Shown: positions 1 through 6,265 of the stretch, piece after piece
How the letters are laid out: each line of letters opens with the position of its first letter
How positions within the stretch are numbered: position 1 is the first letter of the stretch
DNA from: Bacteroidales bacterium
Lineage (GTDB): Bacteria > Bacteroidota > Bacteroidia > Bacteroidales > NBLH01
Reading direction: 5' to 3'
Assembly (NCBI GenBank): GCA_029210905.1
Contig: JARGGF010000092.1
Span: 1 to 9,894, forward strand
Length of the DNA: 9,894 bases
The notes under the pieces: model-generated
The model's input: the letters and a program-made list of their open reading frames with translations, nothing else
Database searches by the model: none
What the model was told of the DNA's origin: nothing
Position numbers and translations under genes: made by a program

Positions 1-9
1 ATTTTGATA

Positions 10-17
10 CAAAGATA
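10..17 (-). promoter_or_regulatory. Candidate Bacteroidota -7 promoter element
   Basis: Read on the minus strand this is TATCTTTG, an exact match to the TAnnTTTG -7 consensus of Bacteroidota housekeeping promoters, and it is followed by an A-rich initial stretch. It would drive a minus-strand gene lying left of the window. A possible -33 TTG is at 43-45 on the minus strand, but the 25-bp spacer is longer than the usual 19-21 bp, so the support rests mainly on the -7 box. The repeat array at 77-524 would lie immediately upstream of it. No transcript start can be confirmed from sequence. Confidence 0.4.
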
Positions 18-76
18 ATAATTTCTACATTATTCTAAAACACAACCTTAAAAAACAACAGTATTCATTTACAGAT

Positions 77-524
77 TAACAATTAAGCATTCATAGAATT
101 TTCCAGCATTTGAAATAATAGGTTTTTTAACAGATGGAATGGACAATTTTGTTTTGAAGCTTAAAAAAATACTATGTGGAGATTTTAAAAATCAACCAGC
201 CATGTGAAAATTGACATCTAAAATATTCGGGATAGATCTTTTCCTGTCAAAATTGGCATTTATAAATCTCCATTTTGGCAAAATAACGTTAATTGGAGCA
301 CATAGAGATTTCCATGCCAGCCAGACAAGCTTGAGCAGACCATCTGGGAATTTCTATTTCATCCGGTTAAGCATAAATATACCATATTGAAATTTATAGG
401 GCGTTCAATTAACCTTAAATGCAGTACATGGAAATTTCCATGAATCCCAAATTACTTTAAATTGACCTCAAGGAAATTTCCATATCCCGAAATGACGTTA
501 AATTTACAACACAGAAACTTTCTG
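77..524. repeat. Degenerate 42-bp tandem repeat array (about 11 units)
   Basis: Each unit carries a core resembling GGAAATTTCCAT. The cores end at about 106, 147, 189, 231, 273, 315, 357, 399, 441, 483 and 524, so successive distances are 41, then nine steps of 42 except the last of 41. The best-conserved units are 286-315, 412-441, 454-483 and 495-524. These also share a left half of the form ACnTTAA followed by AT-rich sequence. The unit at 328-357 matches the core at 10 of 12 positions, and the one ending near 231 is the weakest. Units contain stop codons in more than one frame, so current coding is unlikely. The array fills the gap between the small regulator-like gene and the left edge. 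This accounts for most of the gene-free stretch 1-605; I see no RNA gene there. Confidence 0.7.
427..442. repeat. 16-bp perfect palindrome inside the repeat array
   Basis: CATGGAAATTTCCATG is a perfect inverted repeat with no spacer. It is the most symmetric core of the 42-bp array; the neighbouring unit at 472-481 keeps GGAAATTTCC. A two-fold symmetric AT-centred site of this length could bind a dimeric DNA-binding protein, but no cognate regulator is visible in the window. Confidence 0.6.
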
Positions 525-580
525 ATGTAAAAAAGCAAGCAATAAAAGGTGTCAGGAAAAAATAAGCAAAAGCTTAACAT

Positions 581-605
581 TAAAAAATTAGTATTGAATA
601 ATACT
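581..605 (-). terminator. Candidate weak intrinsic terminator after the small regulator-like gene
   Basis: On the minus strand the stop codon at 608-606 is followed at once by a hairpin, AGTATT-ATTC-AATACT (6-bp stem, 4-nt loop, 605-590). A run of six T residues then comes within a few bases. The stem is AT-rich and short, so termination may be inefficient. Its position directly after the stop codon supports the call. Confidence 0.45.
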
Positions 606-863
606 TTATTCTGTTTTCAATACAACTTGCTTTGCATCAACACCTTTAACAAGGTTGAGCTTACGCTCCATTTCGTCTAATTTGGCAGTATCACCTTTTA
701 ATTCCAGAAAAATCAGCCCGGATTCTGTGCAGTTTTCAAGAACATCATCATGTAAACCGAGGCGCGTTTTTATGTGGCAACCCCAGCCGGTTAAAACTTT
801 TTGCACCATTTCTGCTGATTCTTTTCGTGAACTTACCAAAATAAGCATTACTCTTTTTTCCAT
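606..863 (-). CDS. Small ACT-like protein, TM1266 / putative iron-only hydrogenase system regulator family
   Basis: An 85-residue protein with an ACT/NikR-C-like pattern: a first beta strand (residues 4-11, RVMLILVS), a helix (about 14-25), a central RLGLHD segment (34-39), a hydrophobic strand GLIFLEL (49-55), a second helix (about 58-71), and a last strand ending in GVDAKQVVLK. The segment RLGLHD, then a Cys-containing turn, then GLIFLEL, resembles proteins annotated as TM1266-type putative iron-only hydrogenase system regulators, which often sit near [FeFe]-hydrogenase genes. It has no DNA-binding domain of its own, so a ligand-sensing or partner-modulating role is more likely than direct DNA binding. 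It lies 130 bp downstream of the last operon gene on the same strand and may be read through from it or transcribed separately; I found no convincing promoter in the gap. The start is the first ATG and has no Shine-Dalgarno sequence. The family call is from memory of the pattern and is moderate. Confidence 0.65.
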   Translation of the reverse strand: MEKRVMLILVSSRKESAEMVQKVLTGWGCHIKTRLGLHDDVLENCTESGLIFLELKGDTAKLDEMERKLNLVKGVDAKQVVLKTE

Positions 864-993
864 AATAAAGAAATTTTTAGCGGTTAAATTAGTTTAAAGC
901 TCTAAATTACTCTTAATGATGGGGGTAACCTAATATTTTTATATGTTATAGAATAGGTTTTCGATAAGTTTGTTAAATGATAAAAATCTTATT
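864..993. other. 130-bp AT-rich intergenic spacer
   Basis: This gap separates the end of the seven-gene operon from the small ACT-like gene. On the minus strand it contains no TAnnTTTG box and no TTTG at all, and I see no stem-loop with a T-tract that would end the operon. Whether the downstream gene is cotranscribed is therefore open. Confidence 0.5.
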
Positions 994-1770
994 TTAAAAA
1001 TCTGTACGTAGTCTTCGCAACCCCTTCTTTCTCACCAACCCCAAAACCCCATTTATAAATGTTAAAGGATGTACAGGATTGCCCGCTATATAAAGATCAA
1101 TGTGATATTTTGATAAAAAATCCCGGTTAAGAGCCGGACTGTCGGCAAAAATGCCACCACTTATGGCATCGGTTCCGGCAAGGATGATAACTTTGGGATT
1201 TGGCACTGCATGGTAGCAACGCTCCAAGGGTTCTGCCATATTCTCTGAGATAGGGCCTGTTATAACAATGCCATCGGCATGGCGTGGTGATGCTACAAAA
1301 TCTACCCCAAACCGGCTCAAATCGAACTGCACATTGTTTGAGGCATTGAGTTCCCATTCGCAACTATTATCACCACCAGCCGATACCTGCCTTAATTTAA
1401 GTGATGAGCCAAACAACCGATGTATCTCTTTTCTAACCACTTTTGGATCGACAGTGATTGGGTTTTCATCTCCTTCATGAATTATCAATTTCTCCCTTAC
1501 ATTGGTAGATAAGTGATAATCGGTAGTAAATATAATTTTATCAGGGAATTGCACCGAACATTCGCCACAAAAAGTACATTTTCCTAAATCTATACTAACA
1601 GGTTGGGTAGAAATGGCATGGGTTGGGCATAGATCTGCCAAGGTGGCTTCATCAACATCAGCAATGGTAATTATCGGCCTTCCCCTGAAAATACCAGGTA
1701 CTTTAGCGTTGGTTACATCGGGGATAAATTGTTTCCCCTGATGCCACATTATCTTTAAATTATCGAACAT
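994..1770 (-). CDS. Fused ferredoxin (HyfH-like) and NuoB/HyfI-like small subunit of an Ehr-type complex, lacking the proximal cluster ligands
   Basis: A 258-residue protein joining two parts that are separate genes in hyc and hyf operons. Residues 1-100 are a HycF/HyfH-like ferredoxin domain (FRGRP at 28-32). Of the eight ligands of a two-cluster ferredoxin, C48, C65, C68 and C71 remain. The positions of the other cluster are D38, E41, L44 and F75, so one [4Fe-4S] cluster is predicted. Residues 125-258 are NuoB/HycG-like, with RFG (153-155), SPRHAD (161-166) and SGGIF (204-208). Aligned by eye to HycG, the proximal/N2 cluster ligands are D134, C137, D201 and N231, so three of the four cysteines are gone and that cluster is not expected. 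The gene follows the large subunit by 9 nt and is the last of the operon. It probably docks the ferredoxin cluster onto the membrane arm. NuoB homology is clear; redox function is doubtful. No Shine-Dalgarno sequence precedes the ATG. Confidence 0.85.
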   Translation of the reverse strand: MFDNLKIMWHQGKQFIPDVTNAKVPGIFRGRPIITIADVDEATLADLCPTHAISTQPVSIDLGKCTFCGECSVQFPDKIIFTTDYHLSTNVREKLIIHEGDENPITVDPKVVRKEIHRLFGSSLKLRQVSAGGDNSCEWELNASNNVQFDLSRFGVDFVASPRHADGIVITGPISENMAEPLERCYHAVPNPKVIILAGTDAISGGIFADSPALNRDFLSKYHIDLYIAGNPVHPLTFINGVLGLVRKKGLRRLRTDF

Positions 1771-1779
1771 GGTTGTATT

Positions 1780-3288
1780 TTATAAATCGTGCCCACAATA
1801 GGACAAGTTAAAACTTTTATTGCAAATCGGAAAATCGGAAATATCGTTATTCCTTACAGCCTGTGCCAGAGCCATCCAGTTGTGGTGCGATGGATCCTTT
1901 ATTTTGTAAATGAGCAAATCGCCATTTTCGTTTGTAATAGCGCAATGGCATATTTCTCCACGCCAGGCTTCTACCATTGAAATCACAAAAGTATCAGGCA
2001 TTGGATTAAGTGAAATATTCTCTGGTTTTTTAAATTCTGGCACTTTGGTCATCAATTCTCTCAGATATATGATTGATTGTTTTATTTCTTCTTTTCTTAT
2101 TTGTGCCCTTGCGTATACATCACCATTATTTTTAATAATAGGTGTGTGCTTAATCGAAGTGTAGTGATTGTATGGATGTGAATAACGAATATCCCTGTTT
2201 AAACCACTCATGCGGGCCGACATCCCTACCGTTCCAATTTCCAGTACTTCGTTGTAGGTAACCACGCCGGTTTTTTCCATCCGCGAAAGTGCGCTTGGTA
2301 GCATAAATAGTTTCTCGGTTATTTCATCAAAGTCGGGCTCGTAAGCATCGAAAATCTCAATAAGTCTTTTGGCAAGCTCATTGGTAAACGGAAAGTTAAT
2401 TTTACCGGCCCTTATGAGCCCTTTGGCAAGGCGATTCCCTCCCCATTCCTGCAAAAAATTTACGATGGGGGTCCGTAACCTGCCGTAAACCGAATTTCCA
2501 AGCTGGTAGGCCATATCGGCACATATTGCGGCCAAATCTCCTGTGTGTATTGCAATACGTTCCAGTTCCAGTGCAACAGTGCGTGCAAAGTTTAATGATG
2601 AATCGGTGGTGTGCCCGCATAAACTTTCCCAAAGGTTTACAAATGTGGTGGTGTGGCCTACTACAGTGTCACCTGCAATATTTTCGGCAAGCGTGGTGCG
2701 TTCCAGCAATTTTTTCTTCCGTACGAATAATTGTTCAATACCACGGTGCTGATAACCCAGTTGAATTTCGAGGTGCATAATTTGTTCGCCGTTACAAATA
2801 AAACGGAAATGTCCGGGCTCAATTACGCCGGCATGGATTGGGCCTACGCCTACTTCATGCAGCTCTTCACTTTTAACAGAGTAGAAGGGGTAATTTTCAA
2901 TCTTTTTATTTTTATTATCACGATTGTAGGCAAATCTCATGGGTTTTAACCACGGATGATTAGAATATTTAAGCCCGAAATTTTCGTGTATTTCCCTTTC
3001 AAACTTTTCAAAGTTGTGATTTTGTGCCGTAAATGAAGACAATTCTTCATTATCATTTACAAAGCACGAGGAAACATAGATTTTGTGAGCCTCATCGTCG
3101 GCAATGCAACAAATTAGTTTTATTTTATCGGCTAATATATAGCCAAAATAATTAATGCAGTGCCTTGCAGTGTTGCCTTTTAACAAATTGATATTAATAT
3201 CCTTAAACGCTGTGTAATTGTGCTCAGGAATTTCTTTTACAAGAATTGATTGATTATTAAAGATGCTGATATATTCCGGATTTGTCAT
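1780..3288 (-). CDS. Hydrogenase-4 large-subunit homologue (NuoC-NuoD fusion) lacking all NiFe ligands, Ehr-type
   Basis: A 502-residue HycE/HyfG-like protein. Residues 1 to about 140 are a divergent NuoC-like domain (YSNHPWLKPMRF around 108-119), and 145-502 a NuoD/large-subunit domain with VGVGPIHAGVIEPGHFRF (146-163), LGYQHRGIE (177-185) and YGRLRTP (268-274). The N-terminal hydrogenase motif, RVCGICGFAH in HycE, reads NIAGDTVVGH (203-212): both cysteines are replaced (A205, T208) and the His is kept. The C-terminal motif DPCYSCTDR reads NLSYCGHDL (494-502): both ligand cysteines become S496 and G499. No NiFe centre can be ligated in the usual way, and the protein ends at this motif with no cleavable tail, so hydrogenase maturation seems unnecessary. 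The start codon overlaps the stop of the upstream gene (ATGA, 3285-3288), indicating translational coupling. It is expected to be cytoplasmic on the HyfC-like subunit. What it binds is unknown. Confidence 0.9.
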   Translation of the reverse strand: MTNPEYISIFNNQSILVKEIPEHNYTAFKDININLLKGNTARHCINYFGYILADKIKLICCIADDEAHKIYVSSCFVNDNEELSSFTAQNHNFEKFEREIHENFGLKYSNHPWLKPMRFAYNRDNKNKKIENYPFYSVKSEELHEVGVGPIHAGVIEPGHFRFICNGEQIMHLEIQLGYQHRGIEQLFVRKKKLLERTTLAENIAGDTVVGHTTTFVNLWESLCGHTTDSSLNFARTVALELERIAIHTGDLAAICADMAYQLGNSVYGRLRTPIVNFLQEWGGNRLAKGLIRAGKINFPFTNELAKRLIEIFDAYEPDFDEITEKLFMLPSALSRMEKTGVVTYNEVLEIGTVGMSARMSGLNRDIRYSHPYNHYTSIKHTPIIKNNGDVYARAQIRKEEIKQSIIYLRELMTKVPEFKKPENISLNPMPDTFVISMVEAWRGEICHCAITNENGDLLIYKIKDPSHHNWMALAQAVRNNDISDFPICNKSFNLSYCGHDL

Positions 3289-4709
3289 GGTACTAATTTT
3301 ACGGCGTCCTGAATTAAAGTTACAAATGTAGCTGGCGGATTGTAAGCCAAATAAACTGCCAAAGCAAGCAATATGTACTGAGATAGCGATTCCCAGGGCG
3401 AAATACGGGGTAATTCATTTTCGTTTAAGCCTACTGGAGGGGTGAATAAAAGTTTGAAAATATTAGAGCCAAATCCCCAGATTATCATAGTTAAAAGAAT
3501 GAGCACAACCAACAGAATAACAATGTGATGGGCCTCGAACAATGATTGAAAAATTAAAAACTCACTTACAAACAATCCGGAAGGTGGCATGGCTGTTGCC
3601 GAAATAAAACCAAGAAGAATTACTATTGCCCCTGCTTTATTATATTTAAAATAATTTCCTACATCGTATATGCTTTTACTTTGGTATATACGATAAATTT
3701 GGTTGTATTGAAAAAACAGGCTCGATTTAACAAAAGTATGTAATATGAGATGCAGAATGGCAGCATAAACACCAATACCTCCTGCAGCTAGCCCCAACAT
3801 TACCAGGCCCATGTGTTCTATACTGGAATAGGCAAACATTCGTTTGATGTTTTTTATGCGCGTCATATATACTGTTGCAACAAACACCGAAAGCAACGCT
3901 GCAATAAGGATAATGGTGTCGGCCCATTGTCTAAGCGGGGTGTGCGCTATCACTGCGTATACGCGATAAATGCCCACAAAGCCCACATTCATTAAAACAC
4001 CTGATAATAAAGCACCTGCCGGGCCGGGAGCTTTGTCCTTTGCATCAATACCCGCGGTGTACATGGGTACCAGACCTATTTTAGCGGTAAAACCGGTGAA
4101 AATGAAAAGGAATGCAAGTTTTAGCCAGAAAGGGTTTAAATTATTACTATTCTGGTACAAAGTGTCAAACGACATATCTTCAAGACCAGCCTGTTTCAGG
4201 GATAAACTCAAAAACAATATCCCAACATAAATAAAGGTGATGCTGATGGCGCAAATAAAAACATATTTCCAAACCCCTTCAAGAGCACGTATATTCCGGT
4301 GGTGATAAATTAATGTGGATGCGCTAAGGGTGGTGAGTTCCACAAATATCCAGATTACAGCTATATGGGCAGCTAAATATGACATGGCACAAGCAGTAAT
4401 AAAAAAAACCATGGCGGCAAAGAAAAGGCCTCGTGTCCGTGAATCTTCATTTCGTCTGGATAAATATCTGAAACTATGATAAAATGCCGGAATGCTGACC
4501 ACACAAATAGTCAAAAGCAACAGGATACCCAATGAGTCGGGTTTAAAGAATACAAACTGGGAGACATTTAAATGGTTGTATTCATAAATTCCCAAAATCC
4601 AAAGCAATACCAAATAGACTATCAGCAAAGAATAATTAACAAAAGTATTGCGGTTCAAAAATAGTAAACCACCAATAACTAAAGCACCTGTTAAAAATAT
4701 ACCAATCAT
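3285..4709 (-). CDS. HyfF-like antiporter-type membrane subunit (NuoM/N-like)
   Basis: A 474-residue, very hydrophobic protein of the proton_antipo_M / HyfF group, with roughly 12-14 membrane segments. Charged in-membrane residues typical of complex I antiporter-like subunits are present: E124 in WIFVEL, K210 in GFTAKIG, K328 in LHTFVKSSLFF and E383 in GLFVSEF. The loop that normally reads HxWLPDAH after the TM7 Lys instead reads YTAGIDAK (217-224), with spacing unchanged, so the usual His, Trp and second His are replaced by Tyr, Ala and Lys. This may be typical of the Ehr-type subfamily. The downstream APGPAGALLSG (227-237) keeps the antiporter pattern. The protein is shorter than E. coli HyfF (about 526 aa). 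It follows the HyfE-like gene by 7 nt and overlaps the large-subunit gene by 4 nt. The likely role is ion (H+ or Na+) translocation in the cytoplasmic membrane. Confidence 0.88.
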   Translation of the reverse strand: MIGIFLTGALVIGGLLFLNRNTFVNYSLLIVYLVLLWILGIYEYNHLNVSQFVFFKPDSLGILLLLTICVVSIPAFYHSFRYLSRRNEDSRTRGLFFAAMVFFITACAMSYLAAHIAVIWIFVELTTLSASTLIYHHRNIRALEGVWKYVFICAISITFIYVGILFLSLSLKQAGLEDMSFDTLYQNSNNLNPFWLKLAFLFIFTGFTAKIGLVPMYTAGIDAKDKAPGPAGALLSGVLMNVGFVGIYRVYAVIAHTPLRQWADTIILIAALLSVFVATVYMTRIKNIKRMFAYSSIEHMGLVMLGLAAGGIGVYAAILHLILHTFVKSSLFFQYNQIYRIYQSKSIYDVGNYFKYNKAGAIVILLGFISATAMPPSGLFVSEFLIFQSLFEAHHIVILLVVLILLTMIIWGFGSNIFKLLFTPPVGLNENELPRISPWESLSQYILLALAVYLAYNPPATFVTLIQDAVKLVP

Positions 4710-4716
4710 AATTAAA

Positions 4717-5346
4717 CTAATCTTTAAGATTACGTAAAAGATTTACATCTGGATCTTTTAATACATCACCAATTTTATTAAAAAAGACCCCAAGAAGCAA
4801 TACGCTGGCAAAAATATCCAGCATTATACCCAGGTTTACCAGCATAGGCATCTCATTTCCCACAGCAAGCGAAAGCACAAAAACCCCATTTTCGATGACA
4901 AGATATCCAATTACCTGGGTGATGATTTTTTTCCGCGATACAATCAGGTACAACCCAGTAAAAAGTGTTGATAATGCAACTACAAAGTATGTTTTATCAA
5001 GATTTTCATCAACAATAGCACTTGATAAAGTAATTGTAACAACTATAATAAGAGTTACCACAATCAGCGAAATAAAGTTGGGTAAATAGGGTTCCGCTTC
5101 GCGGGTAATGGCATTGCGTTTAATAATATATCTAAGGAAAAATGGTACTGCAATTGCTTTGAACACAATGGTTTCGAGCATAATCAGTATCAGGTTAAGT
5201 GTGTTTATGTTTGATAGCGTAAGGTATGTTGTTCCAAAAAGCAAAAAGCCCTGGAAGACCAAAATGCGCAGGTAGGTAAAAATCCTGTTGGCAATGCTCA
5301 TGTACAACAGCGTCATAGCTAAGGCAATCAATAATATATCTGTCAT
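4717..5346 (-). CDS. HyfE-like membrane subunit with NuoK-like C-terminal half
   Basis: A 209-residue membrane protein, close in length to E. coli HyfE (about 216 aa). The visible hydrophobic segments are about 4-18, 26-44, 50-71, 90-111, 118-137, 142-162 and 167-189. The C-terminal half (about 115-190) resembles NuoK, with the in-membrane acidic residues E152 (GYLVIENGVF) and D177 (NLGIMLDIFA). E58 (LIMLETIVFKAI) lies in a preceding segment. Together these could serve as a link in the hydrophilic axis between the NuoH-like subunit and the antiporter subunits. The gene lies between the HyfC-like gene (12-nt gap) and the HyfF-like gene (7-nt gap), the same relative order as hyfC-E-F in E. coli apart from hyfD. 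The tail after residue 190 is cytoplasmic-looking and charged. Confidence 0.85.
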   Translation of the reverse strand: MTDILLIALAMTLLYMSIANRIFTYLRILVFQGFLLFGTTYLTLSNINTLNLILIMLETIVFKAIAVPFFLRYIIKRNAITREAEPYLPNFISLIVVTLIIVVTITLSSAIVDENLDKTYFVVALSTLFTGLYLIVSRKKIITQVIGYLVIENGVFVLSLAVGNEMPMLVNLGIMLDIFASVLLLGVFFNKIGDVLKDPDVNLLRNLKD

Positions 5347-5358
5347 AATAAAAATATT

Positions 5359-6264
5359 TTACATGAATTTTCCGAGAACCAATAACACCCCGAAAAATAT
5401 TAACAACGATACTGAGGTAAGTATAAAAATGAACTGGGGGTTGTGTCCCATCCTGTACCTTGCCGAAAACGATTCTATAATTCCTACTATTATTGCAAAG
5501 ATGAATTGGATAACTAAAAATAATGGAATTGATATTTCTATGGGCAATGCACTTATAAAAAAGTTGGAGATAATGGCCCCATACATGGCAAATTTAAGAT
5601 TGGCGGTATAATTAATTAAACCAAGGTCAAATCCACTGTTATCCAAAACCATCACTTCATGAATCATAGTTAGCTCAAGATGGGTTTTAGGATCATCCAC
5701 AGGCATTCGGCTATTTTCAATCATGGCAATAATCACAAGTACAAAAGTTGCCATTCCTCCCAGCATATACGCAATATAAGAACCATAATGCAAAGCACTG
5801 AAAATGCTATGAAACGAAGTGTGCCCAGTAAACAGGGCAAACGAACCCATCAATATAAAAAAGGCAGGCTCCACCAACATTGAAAAAAGCGCTTCGCGAC
5901 TGGCGCCCATGCCTTCAAAACTACTGCCTGTATCGAGCGCTGAAATAATCATTAAAAACTTACCAAATGCCAGAATATAAGCAAACATTACAAAATCGCC
6001 ATCGAATGAAATCAGTCCTGGATTATTGGCATGCGGAATCATTAAAATGGCCATTATTACTGATACAAAATAAGCAGTTGGTGCAATTTGAAAAATAAAG
6101 CTGGTAGTGCGACTATACACTGCCCCTTTTTTCCAAAGCCTGATAATATCCCTCATTGGCTGAAATATACCAGGTCCTTTTCGACCAGAAGCTATGCTTT
6201 TTGTACGGATGACTATACCCATAAAAAAGGTGCTTACCAATATAATGAGTAAAAAGCTGAGCAT
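5359..6264 (-). CDS. HyfC/HycD-like (NuoH family) membrane anchor subunit
   Basis: A 301-residue NuoH-family protein, the usual length for HycD/HyfC. It shows the family's conserved cytoplasmic loops: GRKGPGIFQPMRDIIRLWKK (27-46), GSSFEGMGASREALFSMLVEP (113-133), and ENSRMPVDDPKTHLELTMIHE (183-203), with E203 continuing into the VMVLDNSG loop. About eight membrane segments fit between these. In complex I and group 4 hydrogenases this subunit carries the peripheral NuoB/NuoD-like pair and starts the proton channel, and all of its acidic loop residues look intact here. That contrasts with the degraded cofactor sites of the peripheral subunits. The upstream gene ends one base before this start, and the HyfE-like gene follows after 12 nt. 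The start is the first ATG, without a Shine-Dalgarno sequence, and it gives a proper first membrane segment. Confidence 0.92.
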   Translation of the reverse strand: MLSFLLIILVSTFFMGIVIRTKSIASGRKGPGIFQPMRDIIRLWKKGAVYSRTTSFIFQIAPTAYFVSVIMAILMIPHANNPGLISFDGDFVMFAYILAFGKFLMIISALDTGSSFEGMGASREALFSMLVEPAFFILMGSFALFTGHTSFHSIFSALHYGSYIAYMLGGMATFVLVIIAMIENSRMPVDDPKTHLELTMIHEVMVLDNSGFDLGLINYTANLKFAMYGAIISNFFISALPIEISIPLFLVIQFIFAIIVGIIESFSARYRMGHNPQFIFILTSVSLLIFFGVLLVLGKFM

Positions 6265-6265
6265 A

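Noticed and set aside
211..216. TTGACA as a sigma-70 -35 box
   Set aside because: It is part of the repeat unit (a similar TTGAC recurs at 462-466), has no properly spaced -10, and this promoter type is not typical for Bacteroidota.
77..524. CRISPR array
   Set aside because: The period is regular, but the repeats are degenerate and related sequence extends across the whole unit, so there are no unique spacers between identical repeats. No cas gene is present.
655..897. 80-codon open frame on the plus strand opposite the regulator-like gene
   Set aside because: The minus-strand frame has a coherent ACT-like pattern; the plus-strand translation has low complexity with no recognisable motif.
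965..972. TAAGTTTG on the plus strand as a promoter
   Set aside because: It matches TAnnTTTG, but there is no -33 element at the right distance and it would read into the operon in antisense with no plus-strand gene.
2526..2780. Plus-strand open frames opposite the large-subunit gene
   Set aside because: They overlap a conserved part of the NuoD-like domain and their translations are Cys- and Trp-rich without any domain pattern.
5288..5611. 107-codon open frame on the plus strand
   Set aside because: It lies opposite the HyfE-like and HyfC-like genes, shows no family features, and its length is explained by the AT-rich hydrophobic codons of the real genes on the other strand.
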